64,000 bases of DNA from Paenibacillus sp. Root52. Lineage in GTDB: Bacteria > Bacillota > Bacilli > Paenibacillales > Paenibacillaceae. Both the position numbers and the translations under genes were made by a program. Under the pieces are notes generated by a model. It had not been told where the DNA came from. It made no database searches and saw only the letters and a list, made by a program, of their open reading frames with translations. The stretch spans positions 83,405 to 147,404 of the forward strand of contig NZ_LMFO01000006.1 of NCBI RefSeq assembly GCF_001426865.1. The letters run 5' to 3'. Positions 26,630 to 34,989 of this stretch are shown piece by piece (positions within the stretch are counted from its first letter, which is position 1; each line of letters opens with the position of its first letter).

Positions 26630-27682
26630 TCACAACTGATGTAGCTTCTGATGTAGATATTCCCGGCGTTCTGCCACGTAGGTACGAATTCTCTCAGGTT
26701 CACCAGCAAACACATCCATAGGCCATTTCATATAAGGGTCTTGCTCGACTGCTTCGGAAATTTCACGGTGCATGCGATATACAAGCGGCATAATCCTCTT
26801 TTCTGTAAAAACGCTCATTAGGTGCTGCTGCATCAGCTTCTTGTATTGTTGACGGAAACTGCGGAATGCCAACAGTCGTCCAGTAAGTTTGTTATAGCCC
26901 TGAATACGAACAAGATTGGAGTCAACTCGCGTTCCATAACAGTTCCTCCCCCAAGTGCCCTCATAATCCCAAGGTAAGATGCCATATTTCCCGCTTTTGA
27001 TTTTCTCATACCATGTGTAATTTTGATGAAATCCGTCAAAGTTTCCTGTAAGCACAGCTCCACTTAACCAGCGCAAATAGTTGTCCGTATCTACCCTCGA
27101 CTGTAAAAAACGAAACAATTCCAGCCTGGACTTTGTGTTCAACTGCCGAACAAAGGTACTTAACCTTGTACGATCCACATCTTTGCCTCGAATTAAGCTG
27201 TATCCGGATAATAGATCGATGCTTGTTGAAGAGGAATCCGAATTTAATGTAAAACCAGCATGATCATTCACCGCGTAAAAGATACTACGTACAGGTATTT
27301 TCCTTTGGCGAAAAAAGAAGGATTTCACACCTTCGATTCTCAGGTATACACCCAGTAGCTGTCCGTTTAAGTATAAAACGCAGTGCTTGGTAGATGGCGC
27401 AGGCACCCGGATCGACTCAAAAAAGCGAAAAGACAGCGCATTGCGAATGAGCGAAGGATCATCGTACTCTGCATTAAAGTGATACGTTCGACTAGCTGTA
27501 CGAATCTCGAATGATTTTTTGGCATAACCGCGTGTATGCCCCCCTCGGTAACGAATCCGGATCGGAAGCTGCTTGCCATCCATCTGCATCGTGCTGTTCA
27601 CAAACGTATCCGACCATATATTGGACGTTAACTGTTGATATTCGGTTGTAGACAAGCTGATATGGTAGACAGGTAAAGCCAT
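26630..27682 (-). CDS. cotH: CotH-like spore coat protein kinase
   Basis: 350 aa from ATG 27682, 6 nt after AAAGGCGG. CotH kinases phosphorylate serines in the repetitive tails of CotB and CotG during spore coat assembly. Visible motifs are IRYRGGHTRGYAKKSFEI (lysine-containing nucleotide-binding segment), LNGQLLGVYLRIEGVK (the YxxxE-like region), GNFDGFHQNYTWYEK (catalytic Asp/Asn) and GILPWDYEGTWG (the metal-binding WDxDxTxG motif, here with Glu at the third position). There is no signal peptide, as expected for a mother-cell protein. It is divergent from a CotB-like gene whose tail offers abundant Ser-Lys/Arg sites, supporting a kinase-substrate pair. Confidence 0.88.
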   Translation of the reverse strand: MALPVYHISLSTTEYQQLTSNIWSDTFVNSTMQMDGKQLPIRIRYRGGHTRGYAKKSFEIRTASRTYHFNAEYDDPSLIRNALSFRFFESIRVPAPSTKHCVLYLNGQLLGVYLRIEGVKSFFFRQRKIPVRSIFYAVNDHAGFTLNSDSSSTSIDLLSGYSLIRGKDVDRTRLSTFVRQLNTKSRLELFRFLQSRVDTDNYLRWLSGAVLTGNFDGFHQNYTWYEKIKSGKYGILPWDYEGTWGRNCYGTRVDSNLVRIQGYNKLTGRLLAFRSFRQQYKKLMQQHLMSVFTEKRIMPLVYRMHREISEAVEQDPYMKWPMDVFAGEPERIRTYVAERREYLHQKLHQL

Positions 27683-28027
27683 TTCCATCCGCCTTTCGAG
27701 TACCTGTGAGATTCGCCCGTAGGTCTTTACCTCATCCTATGCAGAAGTACAGAAAATCGTATGGGCGAATGCACGGTCCTGTATGTATCACATCCAACTT
27801 CACATGTAAAAATGTGAAGTAACCGTGTTATAAATCTATAAGTATACATTCAAATTTCATAGATTATAGCCAAAATAGTATAAAAATAGATTCCTGGCTA
27901 GTCCCTCCAAGAAGCATGTCACATATGCTTAAACTACAGACAGACACGAATGACAAATGGAAGGGATCACGATCACATCCACCATTTTTGTCCATCTGAA
28001 CTTAAATCATGGAAGGGGTAAAACACA
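27683..28027. promoter_or_regulatory. Divergent promoter region of the spore-coat cluster
   Basis: 345 bp between cotH and the cotB-like gene. It contains the inverted repeat ACTTCACAT-6 nt-ATGTGAAGT at 27797-27820 and a CATAGATTA motif (27860s) resembling a SigK -10 element without a convincing -35. No open frame. Confidence 0.4.
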
Positions 28028-28777
28028 ATGTCTATGAATGGTCAAGGAATGAGAGGTTTGTTGGGAAGAGAAATTAAGATTAACCGGGGAGGTCCTGATT
28101 CAGTACAAGGTACACTGACGGACGTACGCTGGGACTATATGGCAATAAACTGTAAAGAAGGGATCGTCTACGTTAATGAATCACATGTCAAAAGCATAAC
28201 AGATACAGGTCGTTCCGGTGGTAACAGAAATGCAGCCATGGGTAATCCTATTCCCTCCAACACGTTTTTGGGCGTTATGCAGGCTCTCCGCTTCCGCCGT
28301 GTTCAGATCAACCGGGGCGGCCCTGAAAAAGTCGAAGGTATCCTGGCTGATGCCAACCAGACCCAATTAATCATGGCTTTGAAAAATCAGGAGATTGTTC
28401 GTATTCCGATACAACATGTGAAATCTGTATCCGTCGTACGTGGTGGGAGCAACAACAATAACAATAACGGTAATACTAACAACAACAGTAATAATACAAG
28501 TCAAGGAAACCAAGCCGCTCAAGGTAATCAGGCAGTTCAAGGAAACCAATCCCGTGGCAATCGTTCCCAAGGAAATCAAGCCCAAGGTAATAAGTCCGGC
28601 GGTACTAAATCCAGTGGCAACAAGTCGCGGAACAATCAAGGCAATCGCTCCCAGGGGCAACAGGTTCAAGAGAACCAAGCCCGTGGCAACAAATCAGGTG
28701 GGAACAAATCCCGTGGCAATCAAGGCGACAAAGGCAGTCAATCCCGTGGCAACAAATCTGGCGGTAAAAAGAAGTAA
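28028..28777 (+). CDS. cotB: CotB-like spore coat protein with phosphorylatable-type tail
   Basis: 249 aa. Two N-terminal copies of an SH3/Sm-like coat module are visible: GREIKINRGGPDSVQGTLTD with YVNESHVKSITD, and RRVQINRGGPEKVEGILAD with IPIQHVKSVSV (residues about 10-60 and 85-140). The INRGGPE..GxL and HVKS wording is that of B. subtilis CotB. The tail (about 145-249) is a low-complexity, Asn/Gln/Gly/Ser/Lys/Arg-rich series of degenerate GN(Q/K/R)S units ending in GGKKK, in place of the Ser/Lys tail of CotB. It lies opposite cotH, the likely kinase for these serines. RBS GGAAGGGG. It also starts a plus-strand cluster with a small peptide, an ArsB-like transporter and a second coat-like protein. 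Confidence 0.85.
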   Translation: MSMNGQGMRGLLGREIKINRGGPDSVQGTLTDVRWDYMAINCKEGIVYVNESHVKSITDTGRSGGNRNAAMGNPIPSNTFLGVMQALRFRRVQINRGGPEKVEGILADANQTQLIMALKNQEIVRIPIQHVKSVSVVRGGSNNNNNNGNTNNNSNNTSQGNQAAQGNQAVQGNQSRGNRSQGNQAQGNKSGGTKSSGNKSRNNQGNRSQGQQVQENQARGNKSGGNKSRGNQGDKGSQSRGNKSGGKKK

Positions 28778-28830
28778 CCAAACTAAACTAATATCTTAAA
28801 TTATCTATTAGCTTAAAGGGGGGAATTATC

Positions 28831-28971
28831 ATGTTGATCTTCATTACATTAGTCTTAATTGGTGTGCCTTTTTACTGGATCGTTGCGCCCGGAAGACCTA
28901 CCACTCCATCCCATGAATATCTACTCCAAGCTTCGTCCGGACTTCTCCCCCTGGGAGGTGAATCACAGTAA
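28831..28971 (+). CDS. 46-aa single-TM peptide in the spore-coat cluster
   Basis: Very strong ribosome site AAAGGGGGG 7 nt before ATG. The peptide begins MLIFITLVLIGVPFYWIVAP (one TM helix) and continues with a polar tail ending GGESQ. Its TAA is immediately followed by the ATG of the transporter gene (28972), whose GGGAGGTG ribosome site lies inside this ORF, so the two are translationally coupled. Unknown function; possibly a small partner of the transporter. Confidence 0.7.
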   Translation: MLIFITLVLIGVPFYWIVAPGRPTTPSHEYLLQASSGLLPLGGESQ

Positions 28972-30318
28972 ATGTCGGACTACCAGATGTGGTTAACCTT
29001 TGGGGTATTTATCATCACTGTCATTTTCCTGATGTGGCGTCCTGGTGGATTAAATGAATCCATCCCCACTTCACTTGGCGCCCTTCTTCTTATTTTAACT
29101 GGAGTGAGCAGCTATGCTCATATTGTTGGAATCTTCGGAATCGTATCTGGTGCAGCCGTAACGATTCTCTCTACAATTGTAATGTCAATTATTCTGGATA
29201 GCATCGGTTTTTTTCGCTGGATCGCCTTGAATATGATTGAGAAAGCGAGAGGTTCTGGCTTTCGATTGTTCTGGCTAATTCTATTACTTTGTTTTCTCAT
29301 GACCATCTTCTTCAATAATGATGGCAGTATTCTAATCACAACGCCGATTATTATTCGAATCTGTTTCATTCTTCGTTTGAAAATGCATCAACAGTTGCCC
29401 TACCTGATCTCCGGTGCGCTCATCGCTACGGCTTCCAGTGCGCCAATTGGACTAAGTAATCTGGCTAATCTGATTGCTCTGCAAATGGTAGGCTTAAATC
29501 TGAATACGTATACTCTGATGATGTTTGTGCCCTCTATGCTTGCGATCATGGTGATGACCGTACTTCTATTCTATTATTTCCGCAAGAGTATTCCCAAAGT
29601 CATCCATCACTTCCCTGTATCCCTGCAATCTTCATCAGGTTCAGGATATCATCCACTACAGACGGATGAAACGGAGAATAAAGTAGACTGGTGGCTGTTC
29701 CGTGTCTGTATAGGCATCGTTGTATTTATCCGAGCAGGATATTTTTTAGCTGAGCAAGTCGGTATACGCATGGAAGTTGTCGCACTCACCGGTGTTATTC
29801 TCATGCTCGTTGTGCGTTGGTACCGTACCCGTACTGGACTCAAAGATGTGATAACACAAACACCTTGGCACATTCTACTCTTTGCCTTCAGCATTTATGT
29901 TATTGTGGATAGTCTTCACCGAGCAGGAATGACAGCATCCATTATTCAGTGGATGCAACCTATGATAGAAGGGGGAAATGCCAGTATTATCGCTGTATCG
30001 GGGTTGATGCTCACTCTGCTTTCCAATCTGTTCAACAATTTACCTTCTGTCATGATTGGAACCTTTGCCGTTACAGATCTTCAACTGAGTGAATCTCAAC
30101 TACATCTTGCGTATCTTGCAAATATTCTGGGAAGTGATATCGGAGCCTTGCTGACACCGATAGGTACCTTAGCAACATTAATTTGGATGTATATATTAAA
30201 GACCCATCATATTCGAGTCTCCTGGAAACAGTATATGAAAGTAACCATCATTGTGGTACCCATCAGTCTGATTGTTAGCCTAATTTCATTATTTATTTGG
30301 ACATCTATAATCTATTGA
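28972..30318 (+). CDS. ArsB/NhaD-superfamily (ion transporter) membrane protein
   Basis: 448 aa with about 11-12 TM helices. Superfamily wording includes SIILDSIGFFRWIALNMIEKARGSGFRLFWLILLLCFLMTIFFNNDGSILITTPIIIRI and SNLFNNLPSVMIGTFAV, the paired NND/NNLP re-entrant motifs of ArsB/CitM-type carriers. It is most like the YdfA/ArsB branch, but arsenite specificity cannot be inferred; no arsR or arsC is nearby. It sits between two CotB-like genes, which is unusual and suggests a sporulation-linked role. Confidence 0.82.
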   Translation: MSDYQMWLTFGVFIITVIFLMWRPGGLNESIPTSLGALLLILTGVSSYAHIVGIFGIVSGAAVTILSTIVMSIILDSIGFFRWIALNMIEKARGSGFRLFWLILLLCFLMTIFFNNDGSILITTPIIIRICFILRLKMHQQLPYLISGALIATASSAPIGLSNLANLIALQMVGLNLNTYTLMMFVPSMLAIMVMTVLLFYYFRKSIPKVIHHFPVSLQSSSGSGYHPLQTDETENKVDWWLFRVCIGIVVFIRAGYFLAEQVGIRMEVVALTGVILMLVVRWYRTRTGLKDVITQTPWHILLFAFSIYVIVDSLHRAGMTASIIQWMQPMIEGGNASIIAVSGLMLTLLSNLFNNLPSVMIGTFAVTDLQLSESQLHLAYLANILGSDIGALLTPIGTLATLIWMYILKTHHIRVSWKQYMKVTIIVVPISLIVSLISLFIWTSIIY

Positions 30319-30331
30319 GAGGAGGAATACT

Positions 30332-30994
30332 GTGGAACTCGTTACGCATTGGCTGGGTAAATCAATTGAATTGGAACTGTCTGGTTGTAAACTTCCAATT
30401 CAAGGAGAGATCATTGATGTAGGTCAGGATCTGATTGTAGTCTATGAAAACAATCGTTTTGTCTATGTTCCACTTCACCATATTCAAACCATGCACGCCA
30501 ACGCCTCAGATTTAAGTGTAGTTATTCCGAAGCCTGATCCTGAGATAGATCACGACAACATTTCGTACCGAAAAATGCTGATGAACGCCCGTGGACGATT
30601 CAGCGAGATATCTATCGCAGGACGAAAACTGCATGGTTATATTACGAACATTATGAATGACTATTTTATGTTCTACTCTCCCTTATATCATTCTTCTCTA
30701 TACGTTTCAATCAATCATCTGAAGTATATTATTCCATCTCCTACCAACAGCACCCCCTACTCTCTTAGTCAGCAACACTTTCCTATTCAGCCCTCGTCCA
30801 TGTCACTCTCCCGTACATTCGATCAGCAACTGCATAAAATGATAGGCCAACTTGTTATCATCAACCTTGATTGCAAGCCTTACCATGCAGGAGTACTGAA
30901 GAATATAAATGGTCATTTACTTGCACTGGTAGGAGCGGAAGGGACTTCTTTAATTATGCATACCGACCATATCCAGACTATTCACCTCCCTTGA
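30332..30994 (+). CDS. CotB-like/DUF2642 spore coat-related protein, three modules, no tail
   Basis: 220 aa, GTG start after GAGAGGAGG. Three Sm-like modules: LGKSIELELSGCKLPIQGEIIDVGQDLIVVY...VPLHHIQTMH (about 8-60), GRFSEISIAGRKLHGYITNIMNDYFMFYS...VSINHLKYII (about 85-140) and IGQLVIINLDCKPYHAGVLKNINGHLLALVG...HTDHIQTIHL (about 170-220). It lacks the low-complexity tail of the first CotB-like protein, so it should not be a CotH substrate of the same type. It follows the transporter by 13 bp and is probably co-transcribed. Confidence 0.75.
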   Translation: MELVTHWLGKSIELELSGCKLPIQGEIIDVGQDLIVVYENNRFVYVPLHHIQTMHANASDLSVVIPKPDPEIDHDNISYRKMLMNARGRFSEISIAGRKLHGYITNIMNDYFMFYSPLYHSSLYVSINHLKYIIPSPTNSTPYSLSQQHFPIQPSSMSLSRTFDQQLHKMIGQLVIINLDCKPYHAGVLKNINGHLLALVGAEGTSLIMHTDHIQTIHLP

Positions 30995-31087
30995 CTACCA
31001 GCAGAGTGAAAGGTTCATCTGTCTATAATTGATGAACCTAACCTAATACTTCCCTCCTACCATCCCTTTAGTTTAGAGCTAACATTC

Positions 31088-31130
31088 AAATCAAAAGAAC
31101 CAGGACATGATGTCCTGGTTCTTTTGATTT
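31088..31130. terminator. Perfect bidirectional terminator palindrome
   Basis: AAATCAAAAGAACCAGGACA and its exact inverse around a TG centre. It separates the coat cluster (plus) from the sugar importer operon (minus). Confidence 0.9.
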
Positions 31131-31196
31131 GAAGTAGACCAGTGCTTTTCACTGTAATCTAGTCCCTCCAGATATACTTCATTCCAAGCAATAATT

Positions 31197-32852
31197 TCAC
31201 TCTGACTTTTCAAAATCAGCCTGTTGCTGTTCATAGATTTCATAGAAGTCTTCCCACACTAGTACATTGTCCTTTTCCTTACTCCACCAGTCTTTGTACC
31301 ACGCTTCAATCTCCGAGCCGCCTCCTTGCTCCCACTTCTGCTGCGCTTCCGTCGCAGCCTGTTCCACCGTATACTTACTGCCGCCAATAATGGAACGAGT
31401 GTATATATCATTGATGGCTGTCGTTACATTGGTCAACTTCACTTGCAGTTCTTTTGGCAGTTGCGGCATGTGCTCTGAATGGGTAACCCCTTCTCCCACA
31501 GGAAGGTCCGTCATATATACCTCTCGCGCTTCCTTGAAGAGACGGAGCCCCTCCTTCTGAGATGGAATTTCTTCACTGAACAGCATTTCAGTGTATCCGC
31601 ATTTACCTTCCTCTAGACGACTGTATAGCATCGCATAATCACCCGCCCAACTTACCTCTTGTTTATATTTCTCCTGATCCGAGATACGCGGACAGCCTTG
31701 ATCGTTCAACGTATAATGTGTGCCTTCAAATCCGTTTTTGAAGGTGCGACCGTTTTCTGTTTTGGTTAGAAAATCAATATACTGCATGGCCGCTTCGGGA
31801 TTTTTAGCACGAGCATTGATGGCTGCGGTCATCTGAACCGGGTTGTTCCACACCATCGTATACTGCCCTACCGACGTAGAAGGTAACGGGATAACCTTCA
31901 ATTTTGCCTCTGGAACATTCTGCATTAATGTATCCAGTTCCTTGGCTGCAAACCCCGTATAATCGGAGGTCATGGCGGCATACATGCCGATTTTGCCATT
32001 CAAGAAATCCTGCTTCGCCTTGGCACCGTCCTTATCGGTCAGAAAATCTTTGTCTACTACACCTGCTTCATACAGCGCACGTTTGAATGAGGTTGCTTCC
32101 TTCAAGTGGTTAGGGCCAACCACAACCTCTCCGTTCTCCATGTTCACAAAGTTCGCATTATACATATACCGGAACAGACCTGCCGTGTCACCGAACTGAA
32201 ATCCACCAATACCGTAGGTGTCATTGACTCCGTTGCCGTCAGGGTCATTTTCTGTAAACGCCTTGGCAACTGCCAGCATCTCTTCCTCATTGGTCGGTAC
32301 CTCCAGATTCAGCTTCTCCAGCCAATCTTCCCGAATGAAAAAGCTCGTCAGCGGAAAAACCTCATTCATACGTCCCACTTCATATAACTTTCCATCACTT
32401 TTGATGCCCGCTTTCTTAAGCTGCGGATACTTCTCCATCAGTGCCTTGTATTCCACACTGGAGTTCTCGATCAGATCATCTAACGGCATCAACTGTTTCT
32501 GATTAAACAACGTATTTCGGATCGGTGTACCGAATTCAAAGATAAGATCGGGCGCGCTGCCAGAAGCAAATAATACATTCAGCTTGGATTGGGATTCCCA
32601 GCGGGGAACTGCCGTGTATTTTACATTTGCCGGGCCGTTCTCATTAATCCACTTTGACCACATATTATCTTCAATCGTACCCATACCGCTAGGGACGGCT
32701 CCCCGATCATAGATCGTTGACGTGATGTTCCCCCTGCTATTCTCCCCCTCTGCCTGTTCACCTGAGCCTCCCCCAGAACATCCAGCCAATAACCCGCCAA
32801 TTAACCCCAGAACGAGACTCGACTTCATCCATGCCTTCATCGTTAATGCCAT
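31197..32852 (-). CDS. Sugar ABC transporter substrate-binding lipoprotein (LplA/family-1 type)
   Basis: 551 aa. The signal peptide has a lipobox LLAGC (Cys25). The mature protein is a large extracellular binding protein typical of Paenibacillus Lpl/YtcQ importers: APDLIFEFGTPIRNTLFNQKQLMPLDDLIE, FFIREDWLEKLNLEVPTNEEEMLAVAKAFTENDPDGNGVNDTYGIGG and AMQYIDFLTKTENGRTFKNGFEG. The DPDGNGVNDTYG segment is calcium-loop-like and conserved in the family. It is the third gene of the importer operon; no ATPase is encoded locally, so a shared MsmX-type ATPase elsewhere is expected. Confidence 0.9.
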   Translation of the reverse strand: MALTMKAWMKSSLVLGLIGGLLAGCSGGGSGEQAEGENSRGNITSTIYDRGAVPSGMGTIEDNMWSKWINENGPANVKYTAVPRWESQSKLNVLFASGSAPDLIFEFGTPIRNTLFNQKQLMPLDDLIENSSVEYKALMEKYPQLKKAGIKSDGKLYEVGRMNEVFPLTSFFIREDWLEKLNLEVPTNEEEMLAVAKAFTENDPDGNGVNDTYGIGGFQFGDTAGLFRYMYNANFVNMENGEVVVGPNHLKEATSFKRALYEAGVVDKDFLTDKDGAKAKQDFLNGKIGMYAAMTSDYTGFAAKELDTLMQNVPEAKLKVIPLPSTSVGQYTMVWNNPVQMTAAINARAKNPEAAMQYIDFLTKTENGRTFKNGFEGTHYTLNDQGCPRISDQEKYKQEVSWAGDYAMLYSRLEEGKCGYTEMLFSEEIPSQKEGLRLFKEAREVYMTDLPVGEGVTHSEHMPQLPKELQVKLTNVTTAINDIYTRSIIGGSKYTVEQAATEAQQKWEQGGGSEIEAWYKDWWSKEKDNVLVWEDFYEIYEQQQADFEKSE

Positions 32853-32911
32853 AGATAAGACCCTCTTTCTCCCTATATTATGAACGGATGCGATGTGACC
32901 AACAGCCTGCC

Positions 32912-33781
32912 TTACCCTTTAATCGAGCCAAGCATGACCCCTTTGACAAAGTACTTCTGCAAAAATGGATATACCGCCAAAATAGGTATGACCATCACGA
33001 TGACAGCCGCTGCTCGGATACCTTCTGGAGTCAGGTTCGAAATCATCGTTGGATCGGTAAAATCCTGTACATTCAGATTGGACATAATCATGTTTTGGAC
33101 AAGCACGGTCATGTTGTATTTCGACGTATCATTGATATAAATCATCACGCTCATGAATGAGTTCCAGTAGCCTACACCGTAAAAGAGAGCAATCGTCGCC
33201 AGCAATGGTTTGGATAACGGCAGTACGATTCGGAACAAAAGCCCAAGTTCTCCACACCCGTCGATGCGTGCAGCCTCGTCTACTTCCCCCGGCAGATTTT
33301 CAAAATAAGATCGCATGATCAACATGTTATATGTGCTCACGAGACCCGGTAACCAGAGTGCTCCATAACTGTTCACTAGACCGAGATTCTGCACAACCAG
33401 ATACGTTGGAATGAGTCCACCGTTAAAAATCATCGTAAACACCATCGCCATCGTAAAAAAGCGTCTGTGATAAAAGTGTCTGCGTGACAGCGGATAAGCC
33501 GCCATAATGGTTACGGCCATGCTTAGCCCAGTACCAATTAAAGTAATCTCCACACTGTTCCAAAATGCATTCAGAATCGGCGTCCCCGTAATCAGACTGT
33601 GATACGAGAACCATGTAAAATCGACCGGCCATAATCCTACCTGACCAGAAACGACGGCTCTTGCATCACTGAACGATAAGGCGACGATATTCAGTAGAGG
33701 CAGGATGCAGCTAATCGCTACCAATGACAACAATACATAATTGATTAGATAAAAGACTTTTTCTCCTCTAGTTTTTCTCAT
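32912..33781 (-). CDS. Sugar ABC transporter permease, LplC/YtcP type
   Basis: 289 aa from ATG 33781 (MRKTRGEKVFYLINYVLL). Six TM helices. The EAA motif region is ENLPGEVDEAARIDGCGELGLLFRIVLPLSKPLLATIALFYGVGYWNSF, and the protein ends FLQKYFVKGVMLGSIKG, the typical C-terminus of LplC-like permeases. It lies 19 bp downstream of the partner permease and 59 bp upstream of the binding protein. Confidence 0.92.
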   Translation of the reverse strand: MRKTRGEKVFYLINYVLLSLVAISCILPLLNIVALSFSDARAVVSGQVGLWPVDFTWFSYHSLITGTPILNAFWNSVEITLIGTGLSMAVTIMAAYPLSRRHFYHRRFFTMAMVFTMIFNGGLIPTYLVVQNLGLVNSYGALWLPGLVSTYNMLIMRSYFENLPGEVDEAARIDGCGELGLLFRIVLPLSKPLLATIALFYGVGYWNSFMSVMIYINDTSKYNMTVLVQNMIMSNLNVQDFTDPTMISNLTPEGIRAAAVIVMVIPILAVYPFLQKYFVKGVMLGSIKG

Positions 33782-33800
33782 GCCGCTTCTGTTCCCCTCC

Positions 33801-34775
33801 CTACCACAAACCTTCGTTAAATCGACGTGCAATATAGTTCGCGCTGAAAATGAGGATAAAGGCAACTAGTGACTCGAATAGCCCCATTGCTGTCGTCAGA
33901 CTGAATTGAGCTCCCTGAAGACCGGTGCGGTATATATACGTACTGATTACATCCGCAATCTCGTTGACATTCGAGTTCTGAAGCATATACACTTGGTCGA
34001 ATCCAACCTCCATCACCCGTCCCATCGACAAGATCAGCAGGAGGATAATCGTGGAGCGAATGCCCGGAATGGTCACATGCCAGATCTGACGTAGCTTACT
34101 GGCTCCATCCATCTGCGCAGCCTCATATTGGCTTGGGTCGATAGTCGTTAGTGCCGCGAGAAAAATGATGGCATTAAAGCCCATGTCCTTCCAGATACCA
34201 GATCCGACGAACACGGCAATCCATGAACCCTTGTTATACATAAACGGATAAGGTTCTCCGGTCCAGGCTTCGACCCAGCGGTTCACGATGCCATTCTCCA
34301 AGGAGAATACCGTCATGATCATCATCGCAATAATGACCCAAGAGAAGAAATGCGGCATATAGACCACCGTCTGTACTGTCCGCTTGAAAGCCATGTTCCG
34401 CACTTCATTCAGCATAATAGCTAGAATAATCGGAATGGGGAATCCAATAATGATGCTTAATAAACTGAGGAACAAGGTGTTACGAATAATCTCCACCGTA
34501 CGTGGATCACTGAACAGTGTCTGAAAATGCTGCAAGCCCACCCATGGACTGTTCCATAGACCGTCGTAAAAATTATAATCCTTGAAGGCCATGACCAATC
34601 CCCCGATGGGCGCATAACGAAAGGTCAGATAGAACAAAATTACTGGGACAAACATTACGATTAACGGAATATTCATCTTGAATCGTCGCAGCCGTTGCTG
34701 CCGAATGCGCTGCTTCATTTCATCGTCCGGTGGTTGGAAACCAGATGGCGAACCTGCGGTCAGTTCCCCCTTCAT
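33801..34775 (-). CDS. Sugar ABC transporter permease, LplB/YteP type
   Basis: 324 aa from ATG 34775 (AAGGGAG 8 nt upstream). A polar N-terminal region with KQRIRQQRLRRFKMN precedes six TM helices. LplB-like wording includes FRYAPIGGLVMAFKDYNFYDGLWNSPWVGLQHFQTLF and the EAA loop DPSQYEAAQMDGASKLRQIWHVTIPGIRST. It is the first gene of the operon, with a cre site about 55 bp upstream. The YesMN-type system encoded just upstream is its likely activator. Confidence 0.92.
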   Translation of the reverse strand: MKGELTAGSPSGFQPPDDEMKQRIRQQRLRRFKMNIPLIVMFVPVILFYLTFRYAPIGGLVMAFKDYNFYDGLWNSPWVGLQHFQTLFSDPRTVEIIRNTLFLSLLSIIIGFPIPIILAIMLNEVRNMAFKRTVQTVVYMPHFFSWVIIAMMIMTVFSLENGIVNRWVEAWTGEPYPFMYNKGSWIAVFVGSGIWKDMGFNAIIFLAALTTIDPSQYEAAQMDGASKLRQIWHVTIPGIRSTIILLLILSMGRVMEVGFDQVYMLQNSNVNEIADVISTYIYRTGLQGAQFSLTTAMGLFESLVAFILIFSANYIARRFNEGLW

Positions 34776-34827
34776 TTGCATCACTCCCTTCAACTGCTGA
34801 TGTACTATAGTTGTATTTTAGATAAAA

Positions 34828-34843
34828 ATGTAAGCGTAAACAT
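34828..34843 (-). promoter_or_regulatory. cre site (CcpA) before the sugar importer operon
   Basis: ATGTAAGCGTAAACAT fits the cre consensus WTGNAANCGNWNNCAW at all defined positions. It lies 53-68 bp upstream of the permease start codon, so catabolite repression is likely. Confidence 0.75.
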
Positions 34844-34876
34844 TCGATATTTAACGATTCTTTTTTAAATTTCTAC

Positions 34877-34910
34877 ACAAAAATAACCCCACATGGTCTG
34901 GTGGGGTCAT
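34877..34910 (-). terminator. Terminator between the YesMN genes and the importer operon
   Basis: GACCCCAC / GTGGGGT stem followed by TTATTTTTG on the minus strand. It separates the regulator transcript from the importer transcript. Confidence 0.75.
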
Positions 34911-34989
34911 CCTTGATATTTTGCCGCTAAGGGAGCGGGTTTCGTTCGAAACGATATACATTAGAAAAAGCAGACTGTTTATTACACGG

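Noticed and set aside
28470..28770. Possible CRISPR-like or tandem repeat array
   Set aside because: The periodicity is codon-based (GN-K/R/Q-S units) inside a coat-protein gene, with no conserved spacer-repeat structure.
28440..28799. Repetitive frame overlapping the CotB-like tail
   Set aside because: Periodic sequence in another frame of the low-complexity tail; it shadows the repeats and has no independent ribosome site.
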